In this document: positions 30,070-39,979 of the stretch, one piece after another
How positions within the stretch are numbered: position 1 is the stretch's first letter
How the letters are laid out: each line of letters begins with the position of its first letter
From: an uncultured Sulfurovum sp.
Lineage (GTDB): Bacteria; Campylobacterota; Campylobacteria; Campylobacterales; Sulfurovaceae
NCBI GenBank assembly: GCA_902727895.1
Contig: CACVAP010000068.1
Coordinates: 26,058 to 90,057, forward strand
Length of the DNA: 64,000 bases
Reading direction: 5' to 3'
Notes under the pieces: model-generated
The model's input: the letters and a program-made list of their open reading frames with translations, nothing else
Databases searched by the model: none
What the model was told of the DNA's origin: nothing
Translations under genes and position numbers: made by a program

Positions 30070-30672
30070 TTAGGAAAGACCTTTCACTTTGAAAGAACGT
30101 CGATGTAAATCACAGTAGCCATGTTCTTTAATGGCTGCTACATGTGCTTTTGTTCCATAACCTTTGTGTTTCTCAAAACCATAAAGAGGGTAAAGCTTAG
30201 AAGCTTTGACTATGGCATGGTCATGGGTAACTTTGGCTAAGATACTTGCTGCTGAGACTTCAGGAACTTTAGCATCAGCTTTTACCATGGTAGAGACACC
30301 TAAAACACCAAAAGTCTGATTTCCATCAAAAAGGTAGACTTCAGATTCTAAATTTTCCATTATGGATTCTAGTCCTTTTCCTAGACATTTACTTAAGCCA
30401 TCTTGGTCTATTTGTTGTGGTGAAAAAGAAACTATGTGGTAGAGTGAGTTTTCAATTATTTGAGGGTAAAGTGCTTCACGTTTTTTTTCACTGAGTACCT
30501 TGGAATCCATTAAGCCTTCTATATCATTTTTTAAAATAACACCAGCCATAACCAAGTCACCAGCTAGAGGTCCCCTTCCTGCTTCATCTATGCCACATAG
30601 TTTATGTTCCCTTCGGCTACGCTCAGGGGACGAATCGGTGACTGAGCTTGTCGAAGTCCGAAGTCTAGGCAT
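30070..30672 (-). CDS. rnhB: Ribonuclease HII with element-derived N-terminal extension
   Basis: LCGIDEAGRGPLAGDLVMAGV catalytic motif; HKGYGTKAH; preceded by MPRLRTSTSSVTDSSPERSRREHK. Confidence 0.92.
   Translation of the reverse strand: MPRLRTSTSSVTDSSPERSRREHKLCGIDEAGRGPLAGDLVMAGVILKNDIEGLMDSKVLSEKKREALYPQIIENSLYHIVSFSPQQIDQDGLSKCLGKGLESIMENLESEVYLFDGNQTFGVLGVSTMVKADAKVPEVSAASILAKVTHDHAIVKASKLYPLYGFEKHKGYGTKAHVAAIKEHGYCDLHRRSFKVKGLS
30606..30660. repeat. REP-like palindromic element at the rnhB 5' end
   Basis: cttcggctacgctcag (30611-30626) and ctgagcttgtcgaag (30642-30656) form an imperfect hairpin, GC-rich relative to surroundings. Confidence 0.75.
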
Positions 30673-32452
30673 TTGCTATCTCCTCAATAAGCTCTAAAAA
30701 TTCTCTACCATAACGCTCAAACTTGACTGCACCAATCCCATGGACTGCTAACATTTCTGTTTTGTCACTTGGCATGGTGTTGGAAAGTTCTTTGAGTGTT
30801 TTGTCTGAGAACACAACATAAGGAGGTACTTTGTTTGCTGAAGCAATTTCTTTTCGTAAGGCTCTAAACTTGTCAAAGGTTTCGACTTCATAGTCATCAA
30901 AGTATTCAACCTTTTTCTTCGTGGCTTTACTTACACTTAGACGTGACTCTCGAATGTCAACTTCTTCATTTCCCTTTAAAATACTTATACCTCGGTCTTT
31001 TAAGTGGTAAACACGGTATTCACCAATGGCAACAGCTCCTAGCTCTAAGAGTTTATCTGCGATGCTTAGCCATTGAGATTTAGAGTAATTTTCGCCAATA
31101 CCATAGACAGAGAGTTGATCATGAGCATTGGTTAAAATTCGTTGCTCTTTACTCCCTCGTAAAACATCTATTACATATTGTAATCCAAAAGATTGATTGG
31201 TTCGGTAGATGGCTGAGAGTAGTTTTTGGGCATCAGTGGTGATGTCTATTTTATTTTCATCGGGGTTAATACAGTTGTCACACTTGTCACCACAAGCATC
31301 GATTTTATCATCAAAATAAGTGGCTATTTGTTGGTGTCTACAAGACTCAGAGTTTGAAAAGCGTGAAATGGTGTTGATTTTTTCAAAAGCATTGTCTTTG
31401 TAGGGAGAGTCGGGTAAGTCTTCTATGAAAGATTTTTGTTGCACAATGTCTGCTGTAGAAAAAAGCAATAAAGTTTTAGCTTCAAGTCCATCACGTCCTG
31501 CTCGTCCGATTTCTTGATAGTAGTTCTCTAAGGTTTTTGGTAAGTTCATATGAACGACAAAACGAATGTTGGATTTGTCAATTCCCATTCCAAAAGCAAT
31601 GGTAGCTACGACAATGTCTATTTCATCGGCTACAAATTCTTTAAAGACTTTGTTTTTAACATCGGTGGGTCGTCCTGCATGATAAGCTTCTGCTTTGTAG
31701 CCTTGCTTTTTTAAGTACTCAGCTGTGGTCTCTGTTTGTTTTCTTGAAAAGGCATAGACAATACCAGCTTCGTTTTTGTGGTCATCTAAGAAAGTTAAGA
31801 GCTGTTTTCGCCCATCACTTTGTCGGTGCCTTGCTGTTATAGTAAGGTTTTCTCTAAAAAGTGACCCTGTGACTACTTTGGGGTTTTTTAAACTTAAGTT
31901 ATTTAAAATGTCTTCACGTACCAGCTCGGTAGCTGTGGCTGTAAAGGCAGCAATGGTTATGTTTGGAAACGAGATTTTTAGTTGTGAAAGCATACGGTAG
32001 TGTTCTCTAAATTCATGACCCCATTCACTTACACAGTGTGCTTCATCGACCACAAAAAAGTTAATGTTTAGGTCAAGTAAAAAATTTAAAAAATACTCAT
32101 TCATCAGTCGTTCAGGTGCAACATAAAGAAGTTTGATTTGATTGGTTCTTAGTTGTTGTTCTATCTGCTTAGACTCTTCAAGGGTTTGCATGGAACTTAG
32201 CATGGCTGCTGAGATTCCATTACCTTTTAAGGCAACGACTTGGTCATGCATAAGTGCTAAAAGAGGAGAGATAACTACGGTTACACCTGACATAAGTAAA
32301 GAAGGAAGTTGGTAACAAAGAGATTTTCCTCCACCTGTAGGTAAAATCATTAGTAAGTCTTGTTGATTTAGGATGGCATCAATAACTTCTTCTTGCTGTT
32401 CTCTAAAACTATCATGTCCAAAGTAATGTTGTAGGGTCTCAATTTTATTCAT
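30665..32452 (-). CDS. recQ: ATP-dependent DNA helicase RecQ
   Basis: LPTGGGKSLCYQLP, DEAHC, Zn-binding Cys cluster CRHQ...CGDKCDNC, C-terminal HRDC-like region. Confidence 0.95.
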   Translation of the reverse strand: MNKIETLQHYFGHDSFREQQEEVIDAILNQQDLLMILPTGGGKSLCYQLPSLLMSGVTVVISPLLALMHDQVVALKGNGISAAMLSSMQTLEESKQIEQQLRTNQIKLLYVAPERLMNEYFLNFLLDLNINFFVVDEAHCVSEWGHEFREHYRMLSQLKISFPNITIAAFTATATELVREDILNNLSLKNPKVVTGSLFRENLTITARHRQSDGRKQLLTFLDDHKNEAGIVYAFSRKQTETTAEYLKKQGYKAEAYHAGRPTDVKNKVFKEFVADEIDIVVATIAFGMGIDKSNIRFVVHMNLPKTLENYYQEIGRAGRDGLEAKTLLLFSTADIVQQKSFIEDLPDSPYKDNAFEKINTISRFSNSESCRHQQIATYFDDKIDACGDKCDNCINPDENKIDITTDAQKLLSAIYRTNQSFGLQYVIDVLRGSKEQRILTNAHDQLSVYGIGENYSKSQWLSIADKLLELGAVAIGEYRVYHLKDRGISILKGNEEVDIRESRLSVSKATKKKVEYFDDYEVETFDKFRALRKEIASANKVPPYVVFSDKTLKELSNTMPSDKTEMLAVHGIGAVKFERYGREFLELIEEIANA

Positions 32453-32784
32453 GCTGACATGGTAGCCAAAGCTTACTTGAAAAGAAAATAATCTTTCAAA
32501 TTGTAATGTTTGTATGATTTGTGAGAGATTAAAACACTATTTTAACCAGTAATAAAGAAAATTATATATTATTTTTAGAACTTTGTGAAGAATATAGACA
32601 CTATACAGAGAATTCTAGGTGAAAAAAATCTATTTCCAACAATATATAATATCATAACTAATTTGAATAATTAAATTTGTTATAATAAAGTTGAAATTTT
32701 AGAACTTCTTAAGAAATATATATTATTTGCTCTTTCTAATACTGAAATATATGTTAGTATTTTCTATTAATAGAAGGAGTTAAG

Positions 32785-33873
32785 ATGTATAAAACAATAA
32801 TGTTGTATTTAACAATGACCTTAACAGTACTCAATGCTAGTAACATTGAACAAGAGATTGGAATTAATATTGGTTTAAATTCAACCAAAAATGAAGATGG
32901 TAATAAATTTAAAAATCCAACAGTTGGACTTACTTATCAAAATAATAAGTATGTAATTTCTCCAAGAGTTGACATAGATTATACTAAAGTAAATAATGAT
33001 CAAGCGTCTGCACTTGTTAAAGCTTCGGTAAATGGTGTATATGAGTATGAAAACCATACTGTGGCAACACCTTATGCTCTTGCTGGAGTCGGATATGAAT
33101 ATGTAAGTGGTGCTACTGAAGGTGCATTTGAAAGTCATCCCTTTATACAAGGTGGTGCAGGTGTTAAAGTAGACTTAGAACAAGGCTTCAAAGCACGTGT
33201 TGAAGGAAAAGTATTACAAATTATTGGTGGTGATGATGAAAACAATGAGTTTATGCTAACTGCTGGTGTAAGTATGCCAATTGGTAGAGAAGAACTTGTT
33301 AAACATCAAGCTCCTAGAGTTATTAGAGCAGCTCCTGTGATGGCTAGACCGACGCCTGTGATTGTTAGAGAACCAATTAATAGAGTCTCAGTTTTTCATA
33401 GTAATAATAATGAATGTCCTATTAAAATCTCTGCATCTGATTTTGATAGAGATGGGGTACAGGATAGTATGGATCAATGTCCTGCTACACCTTGTAGTTT
33501 TACAGTAGATACTTATGGTTGTCCTATTAAAACTACGCTAAAAATAAATTTTGCATCAGGCTCTTCTGAAATTAGATCAGTTTCAAGATTTCAAGTAAGT
33601 CGTTTTGCTCAATTTCTTTTACAAAATAGAGGAAGTATGGTTAAGATTAAAGGTCATACAGACAGTCAAGGTTCTGCTGCTAAAAATTTAACACTTTCAA
33701 ATCAAAGAGCAAATTCTGTTGTACAAGCTTTAGTCGCACAGGGGGTGAGTGCTTCTAGGTTAGAAGCTTCTGGTGAAGGTGAAACTATGCCAATGGCTAC
33801 CAATAAAACAGCAGCAGGTAGAGCGCTAAATCGTCGTATTGAAGCTGAACTTTTTTACGCTAAAGGAAGATAA
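32785..33873 (+). CDS. OmpA family outer membrane protein
   Basis: N-terminal beta-barrel, TSP3-like DFDRDGVQDSMDQCPATP, OmpA-like VKIKGHTDSQGSAAKNLTLSNQRANSVVQAL. Confidence 0.9.
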   Translation: MYKTIMLYLTMTLTVLNASNIEQEIGINIGLNSTKNEDGNKFKNPTVGLTYQNNKYVISPRVDIDYTKVNNDQASALVKASVNGVYEYENHTVATPYALAGVGYEYVSGATEGAFESHPFIQGGAGVKVDLEQGFKARVEGKVLQIIGGDDENNEFMLTAGVSMPIGREELVKHQAPRVIRAAPVMARPTPVIVREPINRVSVFHSNNNECPIKISASDFDRDGVQDSMDQCPATPCSFTVDTYGCPIKTTLKINFASGSSEIRSVSRFQVSRFAQFLLQNRGSMVKIKGHTDSQGSAAKNLTLSNQRANSVVQALVAQGVSASRLEASGEGETMPMATNKTAAGRALNRRIEAELFYAKGR

Positions 33874-33875
33874 TT

Positions 33876-36290
33876 ATGTTACAAATTAAAAATATAATAT
33901 CTATTTTAATTGTAGGGTTGTTTTTAACTGCCTGTGGTTCAGATAGAGCAGGAAGTATTGCTAGTGAAGATAATGGTTCAAGAGGTGTTTTAGGTGTTGT
34001 AGATATTGATAGCGATGGTGATGGTATTACAGATATTGATGAAGAAAATATTTATGGGACTAATCCACAGAGTAAAGATACAGATAATGATGGTCTTTTA
34101 GATAATGAAGAAATAAATACCTATGATACCAATGTAGCCAACCCCGATACAGATGGTGATGGTTTACTTGATGGTGAAGAGATAAATACCTATGATACCA
34201 ATGTAACCAACCCCGATACAGATGGTGATGGTTTACTTGATGGTGAAGAGATAAATACCTATGATACGAATGTAACTAACCCCGATACAGATGGTGATGG
34301 TTTAGTTGATGGTGAAGAGATAAATACCTATGATACCAATGCAACAAATTCAGATACAGATGGTGATGGTTTATTGGATGGTGAAGAGATAAATACCTAT
34401 GATACAAATGCAACAAATTCAGATACAGATGGTGATAGTTTATTGGATGGTGAAGAAATAAATACCTATGATACGAATGCTACTAACCCAGATACAGATG
34501 GTGATAGTTTGCTTGATGGTGAAGAGATAAATACCTATGATACGAATGCTACTAACCCAGATACAGATGCTGATGGTTTACTTGATGGTGAAGAGATAAA
34601 TACCTATGATACGAATGCTACTAACCCAGATACAGATGGTGATAGTTTGCTTGATGGTGAAGAGATAAATACCTATGATACCAATGCCACTAACCCAGAT
34701 ACAGATGCTGATGGTTTATTGGATGGTGAAGAAATAAATACCTATGATACGAATGCTACTAACTCAGATACAGATAATGATGGACTATTAGATGCTGATG
34801 AAATCAATATATACAATACAAATGCTAATAGTTCTGATACAGATGGCGATGGTTTATTTGATGGTGAAGAGATAAAAACGCAGGATATGAATGCCACAAA
34901 TTCAGATACAGATGGAGATGGTCTACTTGATGGTGAAGAGATAAATACCTATGGTACCAATCCAATAAGTTCTGATACAGATAATGATGGACTGTCAGAT
35001 GCTGACGAAATTAATATGTATGATACGAATGCAACAAACCCAGATACAGATGGAGACTGTCTGTTAGATAGTTTTGAAATTCTTAACTACGAAACAAACG
35101 CAACAAACCCAGATACAGATGGAGACAGTGTTAATGATGGAGTTGAAGTTTATTCATATGATACTAACGAGTTAAATGTTAGCTGTCTTAGTAGCCCTGA
35201 AACATTAGATACAGGACATAATACTAGTCCAGCTAAAGATGCTCTTCCTGATTTAACTACTGATATTATAAATGTTTTAGATCCAAGTAATGATAGTGAT
35301 GGTGATGGACAATCAAATACTTATGAAAACAATTGTACGGAGGGGGATGCCTTAGATACAACACAACTTTGTGAGTATATTATGGACAGTGAAATAGGAC
35401 AAATATTGACATCACATGGGTACTCTTATGTACCTGGTGGATTTGATGTTGATGGAGATGGTATTAATGAAGGTGGTTTTTGGATTTCACGCTATCAGGC
35501 AAGATCATCAGGTATAGAAATTGGTAGTGAAGATGTTATTTCTGATGTTGGGAATGTGAATCAGTACCTTTCTAAAAAGTTCAAAGTTTTAAATAGAAAT
35601 ATTGATGTGTTAAGTTATAACGAGGCACTTTTAGGGGAGACGGATGTTGTTGCTGGAACTGAATTAGTTTTTGATGAAGAGAGTGTCGCTGGAATAGAAA
35701 GAATATCTGACTTTACACCGTACTTAGCAGAGGTCTGTTTGAGTCGATATGTTTTAAACGATGCTAATGGTGATAGACTTGATATTGATATTACTATGCC
35801 AACACATAAACAATATATGCATGTTAAGATGCTACTAGATGCAGACTTAGTAACACCTAATGCGAATGGGTTACTTGGAGATGGAAGACATATCCGTAAT
35901 GGAGTCTTAGGCATAGATCCAAATGTTCCACTTTTTTCATATAATTTAATTATTGATGAGTTTGGAGAGGATTTAAAAGAGTATGTACGAAACCTTGTTC
36001 AATTAAGACAAACAGTTAATACCAATAGTTTTGTGGATACTTTTACTTTTGCTGATGATGTACCAGAGTGGTGGGAAGCTAATAGTACAAAGTTTAAAGC
36101 TTTTGATACAGGAGCGAATAGTACACAAAACTTAGGTCATGGAATTGGTCCAGAAAAAGATTCTTATGCAGTTATTGTAAGAGGTGGAGCAATTTTAAAT
36201 GTTACTCAAGGAGTTTCAGGAGCATTAACAGATGATGCTGGACAAACAAATGGGATTAGTTTTAGAGCAGCTACAGATTATTTGTATTAA
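33876..36290 (+). CDS. TSP3-repeat lipoprotein with FGE/SUMF1-like C-terminal region
   Basis: Lipobox LFLTACGS; 16 repeats of about 23 aa; C-term YVPGGFDVDGDGINEGGFWISRYQAR...VRGG...GISFRA. Confidence 0.85.
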   Translation: MLQIKNIISILIVGLFLTACGSDRAGSIASEDNGSRGVLGVVDIDSDGDGITDIDEENIYGTNPQSKDTDNDGLLDNEEINTYDTNVANPDTDGDGLLDGEEINTYDTNVTNPDTDGDGLLDGEEINTYDTNVTNPDTDGDGLVDGEEINTYDTNATNSDTDGDGLLDGEEINTYDTNATNSDTDGDSLLDGEEINTYDTNATNPDTDGDSLLDGEEINTYDTNATNPDTDADGLLDGEEINTYDTNATNPDTDGDSLLDGEEINTYDTNATNPDTDADGLLDGEEINTYDTNATNSDTDNDGLLDADEINIYNTNANSSDTDGDGLFDGEEIKTQDMNATNSDTDGDGLLDGEEINTYGTNPISSDTDNDGLSDADEINMYDTNATNPDTDGDCLLDSFEILNYETNATNPDTDGDSVNDGVEVYSYDTNELNVSCLSSPETLDTGHNTSPAKDALPDLTTDIINVLDPSNDSDGDGQSNTYENNCTEGDALDTTQLCEYIMDSEIGQILTSHGYSYVPGGFDVDGDGINEGGFWISRYQARSSGIEIGSEDVISDVGNVNQYLSKKFKVLNRNIDVLSYNEALLGETDVVAGTELVFDEESVAGIERISDFTPYLAEVCLSRYVLNDANGDRLDIDITMPTHKQYMHVKMLLDADLVTPNANGLLGDGRHIRNGVLGIDPNVPLFSYNLIIDEFGEDLKEYVRNLVQLRQTVNTNSFVDTFTFADDVPEWWEANSTKFKAFDTGANSTQNLGHGIGPEKDSYAVIVRGGAILNVTQGVSGALTDDAGQTNGISFRAATDYLY
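34076..35180 (+). repeat. Tandem 69-bp (23-aa) Asp-rich repeats, about 16 units
   Basis: INTYDTNATNPDTDGDGLLDGEE units with near-identical DNA. Confidence 0.9.
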
Positions 36291-36311
36291 ATATTAAATT
36301 AGGAACTAAAA

Positions 36312-39300
36312 ATGAAAAAGACTTTAGTAAATATTTTTTTATGGGCATTTATACTTTTAAGTATACTTTCTTGTGGATCAAATAGATCAAATAACAGTAA
36401 GTCCTTAGGTGTTTTAGGTGCTATTGAGATTGTAGACAGCGATAAGGATGGCATACCTGATGGCGTAGATGCTGATGTAGATGGAGATGGCGTTAATGAC
36501 AATGGAACAGATACGGATGGTGATGGAATAATTGATGTTGCTGATGTTGACATAGATGGAGATGGTGTTGCTGATAATGGAACAGATACAGATGGAGATG
36601 GGATTAATAATACTTATGATTTAGATGATGATAATGATGGTCTTTTAGATGAAAAAGATCCTAATGATGCGAACTATGATAGTGATGGTGATGGAATCGC
36701 TGATGGTGTAGATGTTGACGTAGATGGCGATGGTGTTAATGATAATGGAACAGATACAGACGGTGATGGGATAAATGATATTTCGGATGCTGATGTAGAT
36801 GGCGATGGTATTATTGATAACGGTACAGACTCTGATCAAGATGGTGTTAACGATGAGTTTGACACGATTGATAATCATTTAGACAAGGATAAAGATGGTT
36901 TAGTAGATGCCATTGATCCTGATGATGATAATACAGATATTGATAATGATGGCATACCTGATGGGGTAGATGCTGATGTAGATGGCGATGGTGTTAATGA
37001 TAATGGAACAGATACAGATGCTGATGGGATAAATGATATTTCAGATGCTGATGTAGATGGCGATGGTGTTAATGATAATGGAACAGATACAGATGGAGAT
37101 GGAATTAATAATACTCATGATTTAGATGATGATAATGATGCTCTTTTAGATGAACAAGATCCTAATGATGCGAACTATGATAGTGATGGTGATGGAATTG
37201 CTGATGGTGCAGATGTTGATGTAGATGGCGATGGTGTTAATGATAATGGAACAGATACAGATGGTGATGGGACAAATGATATTTCGGATGCTGATGTAGA
37301 TGGCGATGGTGTTATTGATAATGGAATAGACTCTGATAATGATGGTATTAATGATAGATTTGACACAATAGATAATCGTTTAGACAAGGATAAAGATGGT
37401 TTAGCAGATGCCATTGATCCTGATGATAATAATGCCGATATTGATGGTGATGGGATAGCAGATGGCGTAGATGCAGATATTAATGGTGATGGTGTCATTG
37501 ACAATGGAATAGATACCGATGGTGATGGGATAAATGATATTTCTGATGTTGACGTAGATGGTGATGGTCTTACTGATAATGGAATAGATGCAGATGGAGA
37601 TGGGATTAATAATACGCATGATTTAGATGATGACAACGATGGACTCCTTGATAATCAAGATCCTAATGATAGAAATTATGATATTGATGGTGATGGAATA
37701 GCAGATGGCGTAGATGCTGACATAGATGGCGATGGTGTTAATGACAATGGAACAGATACAGATGGAGATGGGATAAATGATGTTTCAGATGCTGATGTAG
37801 ATGGTGATGGTGTTATTGATAATGGAATAGATTCTGATCAAGATGGTGTTAACGATGAGTTTGACACAATTGATAATCGTTTAGACAGGGATAACGATGG
37901 TCTAGCCGATGCTATTGATACTGACGACAATAATACAGATATTGATAATGATGGTATCCTTGATGGTTCAGATGCAGATATTAATGGAGATGGGATTATT
38001 GATAATGGAATAGACACTGATCGTGATGGGATTAATGATTTAAATGATACAGATGATGATAGTGATGGCATTCCTGATACTTTAGATCCAAATAGTACAA
38101 ATGGAGACACAGATGGGGACGGAATTCCTGATGGAGTTGATTCAGATATGGATGGTGATGGTGTCATTGACAATGGAGTAGATACCGATGGTGATGGTAT
38201 TAAAGACAGTGCTGATGTCGATATAGATGGTGATGGCGTTATTGATAATGGTATAGACTCTGATGCTGATGGAATTAATGATGAATACGACAATGACGAT
38301 GATAATGATGGCTTAAGTGATGAAGCCGAACTTCACTTAGGAACAGATCCCTTATTAGTAGACAGTGATGGTGACGGTATAAATGATTTTGATGAAGGCA
38401 TTGAAGATAGTGATTTTGATGGTATTATTGATGCATTAGAATCAAGTATTTTAGATGCTGATAATGATGGTGTTTTTGATGATAAAGATGTGAGTAACAA
38501 TAATCCAAATAATGACAGTGATGGTGATGGACAAGCCAATATTAAAGAGATAGAATGTGAAGATGGTGACCCTTTAGATAGCAATAGACGTTGTCCCTGG
38601 TTATATGAAGAAGCAGGTAGTGTTAAGATGCTTGATGATGGATTTGTCTATATTCCTGGTGGATTTGACGTGGATGAAGATGGCGTAAATGAAACAGGGT
38701 TTTGGACATCAAGGTATCAAGCCAGAGAGACAGGGGTTGAGATATCTTCAGCAGAAGTAATTGATATTGTTGGTAACTATAATAGTTTTATTGATAAATA
38801 TTTTACCTTGTCTAATACGACTAGCAATCTAGTAGGTTACATGGATGAAAATTTAGTAGATACACTGAAAGGAAAAGATTTATCTTTTTCAAGTTCTTAT
38901 GCAAAATTAAATAGCAGAAGTTCATCTATGTCAGCCTATCTTGCAAGTACAAGTTTAAGTAAGTTTGAAAGTTCAAAGGTTTTGGGTTTATTGACGCATA
39001 AACAGTATGCTCAGATACAGAAACTCTTAGCAGCGAATGTTGCGAATGGTGGAGATGGAAAAACTTTAAAAAATAATCTTTTAGGAATTGATATAAATAT
39101 ACCACTTGATGAATATAGTGATGAAATTTATGAGTTTGGTGCAGGTCAGAAGGAGTATTTAAAAGAGTTAATGTGGTTGGTTGATAGTGCTGGTACGGTT
39201 AAGTTCTCGTTAGAACATATAGAGGACTGGTGGGGTGTTGACATGGACATGGTACATTATAACTATGAAAGTCCAGACTATGGTGCAAATTCTGCTCTAG

Positions 39301-39461
39301 ATGTTGGTATGGGTGTTGGGATATTTAAAGATAACTATGCTGTGCTTGTTAGAGGTGGAACACTCCTTTATTTACTACAAGGAACAACAGGGAGTGACTC
39401 TGACCTAGCAGATACCAGTAATGGAATAGGGTTTAGAGGGACAAGCGATTATTTACCATAA
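36312..39461 (+). CDS. Asp-rich TSP3-like repeat lipoprotein, paralog of upstream gene
   Basis: Lipobox LLSILSCGS; repeated DVDGDGVNDNGTDTDGDGIND units; C-term VYIPGGFDVDEDGVNETGFWTSRYQAR...VRGG...GIGFRG. Confidence 0.85.
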   Translation: MKKTLVNIFLWAFILLSILSCGSNRSNNSKSLGVLGAIEIVDSDKDGIPDGVDADVDGDGVNDNGTDTDGDGIIDVADVDIDGDGVADNGTDTDGDGINNTYDLDDDNDGLLDEKDPNDANYDSDGDGIADGVDVDVDGDGVNDNGTDTDGDGINDISDADVDGDGIIDNGTDSDQDGVNDEFDTIDNHLDKDKDGLVDAIDPDDDNTDIDNDGIPDGVDADVDGDGVNDNGTDTDADGINDISDADVDGDGVNDNGTDTDGDGINNTHDLDDDNDALLDEQDPNDANYDSDGDGIADGADVDVDGDGVNDNGTDTDGDGTNDISDADVDGDGVIDNGIDSDNDGINDRFDTIDNRLDKDKDGLADAIDPDDNNADIDGDGIADGVDADINGDGVIDNGIDTDGDGINDISDVDVDGDGLTDNGIDADGDGINNTHDLDDDNDGLLDNQDPNDRNYDIDGDGIADGVDADIDGDGVNDNGTDTDGDGINDVSDADVDGDGVIDNGIDSDQDGVNDEFDTIDNRLDRDNDGLADAIDTDDNNTDIDNDGILDGSDADINGDGIIDNGIDTDRDGINDLNDTDDDSDGIPDTLDPNSTNGDTDGDGIPDGVDSDMDGDGVIDNGVDTDGDGIKDSADVDIDGDGVIDNGIDSDADGINDEYDNDDDNDGLSDEAELHLGTDPLLVDSDGDGINDFDEGIEDSDFDGIIDALESSILDADNDGVFDDKDVSNNNPNNDSDGDGQANIKEIECEDGDPLDSNRRCPWLYEEAGSVKMLDDGFVYIPGGFDVDEDGVNETGFWTSRYQARETGVEISSAEVIDIVGNYNSFIDKYFTLSNTTSNLVGYMDENLVDTLKGKDLSFSSSYAKLNSRSSSMSAYLASTSLSKFESSKVLGLLTHKQYAQIQKLLAANVANGGDGKTLKNNLLGIDINIPLDEYSDEIYEFGAGQKEYLKELMWLVDSAGTVKFSLEHIEDWWGVDMDMVHYNYESPDYGANSALDVGMGVGIFKDNYAVLVRGGTLLYLLQGTTGSDSDLADTSNGIGFRGTSDYLP

Positions 39462-39467
39462 GTAACT

Positions 39468-39495
39468 CAAGAAGTATTATTAAATACTTCTTTTT
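39468..39495 (+). terminator. Rho-independent terminator after the TSP3 lipoprotein genes
   Basis: agaagtatt-atta-aatacttct stem followed by T-run. Confidence 0.75.
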
Positions 39496-39564
39496 CATAT
39501 TAAGTGATTTTTATTTTAAATAAGAGTAATATACTCCTAATTAAAATTTCACAAGGATTTCACC

Positions 39565-39939
39565 ATGATGAGTATACCTCAACCGGCATTTTACATGTAC
39601 AAATGTCAACAATCAGCACCTCCAGGAATGCCAAAACCAAGCTGTGTTACAGAACAAAATCCAGAGTCAAAAGAACTTATGCAACACTTATCTATGACGT
39701 TGATGCAAAAAGGAATTATTGGCGCTGTTCAAGCCATCCAGACTGGATGTTTAGGACGTTGTTTACAAGGACCAGTAATGATGGTTGAACCAGGTCACGT
39801 AATGTATGTTCAATTAACTAAAGAAAAAATTACACGTATTATTGAAGAACATATTATTGGTGGAAACGTAGTTGAAGAGTACGTTATTCCTGAGCAAATG
39901 TGGGGCGATCCTGTTGATGTTGCTAGCTTGGCAAAGTAG
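39565..39939 (+). CDS. (2Fe-2S) thioredoxin-like ferredoxin domain protein
   Basis: Cys spacing YKCQQ...PSCV...TGCLGRCLQGPVMMVEP; VEEYVIPEQMW. Confidence 0.75.
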   Translation: MMSIPQPAFYMYKCQQSAPPGMPKPSCVTEQNPESKELMQHLSMTLMQKGIIGAVQAIQTGCLGRCLQGPVMMVEPGHVMYVQLTKEKITRIIEEHIIGGNVVEEYVIPEQMWGDPVDVASLAK

Positions 39940-39979
39940 TCAAAGAGAAAAAGTCTAAGGACTTTTTCTACTTCTACTT

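Noticed and set aside
36645-38584. Several Ile- or Ser/Pro-rich minus-strand ORFs (e.g. 36645-36878, 37175-37636, 37401-37619, 37838-38293, 38333-38584)
   Set aside because: They are reverse-frame readings of the Asp/Gly-rich repeat array of the plus-strand lipoprotein; low complexity and no independent support
33876-39461. CRISPR-like repeat array
   Set aside because: The repeats are in-frame coding TSP3-type units without unique spacers
39504-39788. 94-aa plus-strand ORF
   Set aside because: Out of frame with the better supported (2Fe-2S) ferredoxin-like gene at 39565-39939
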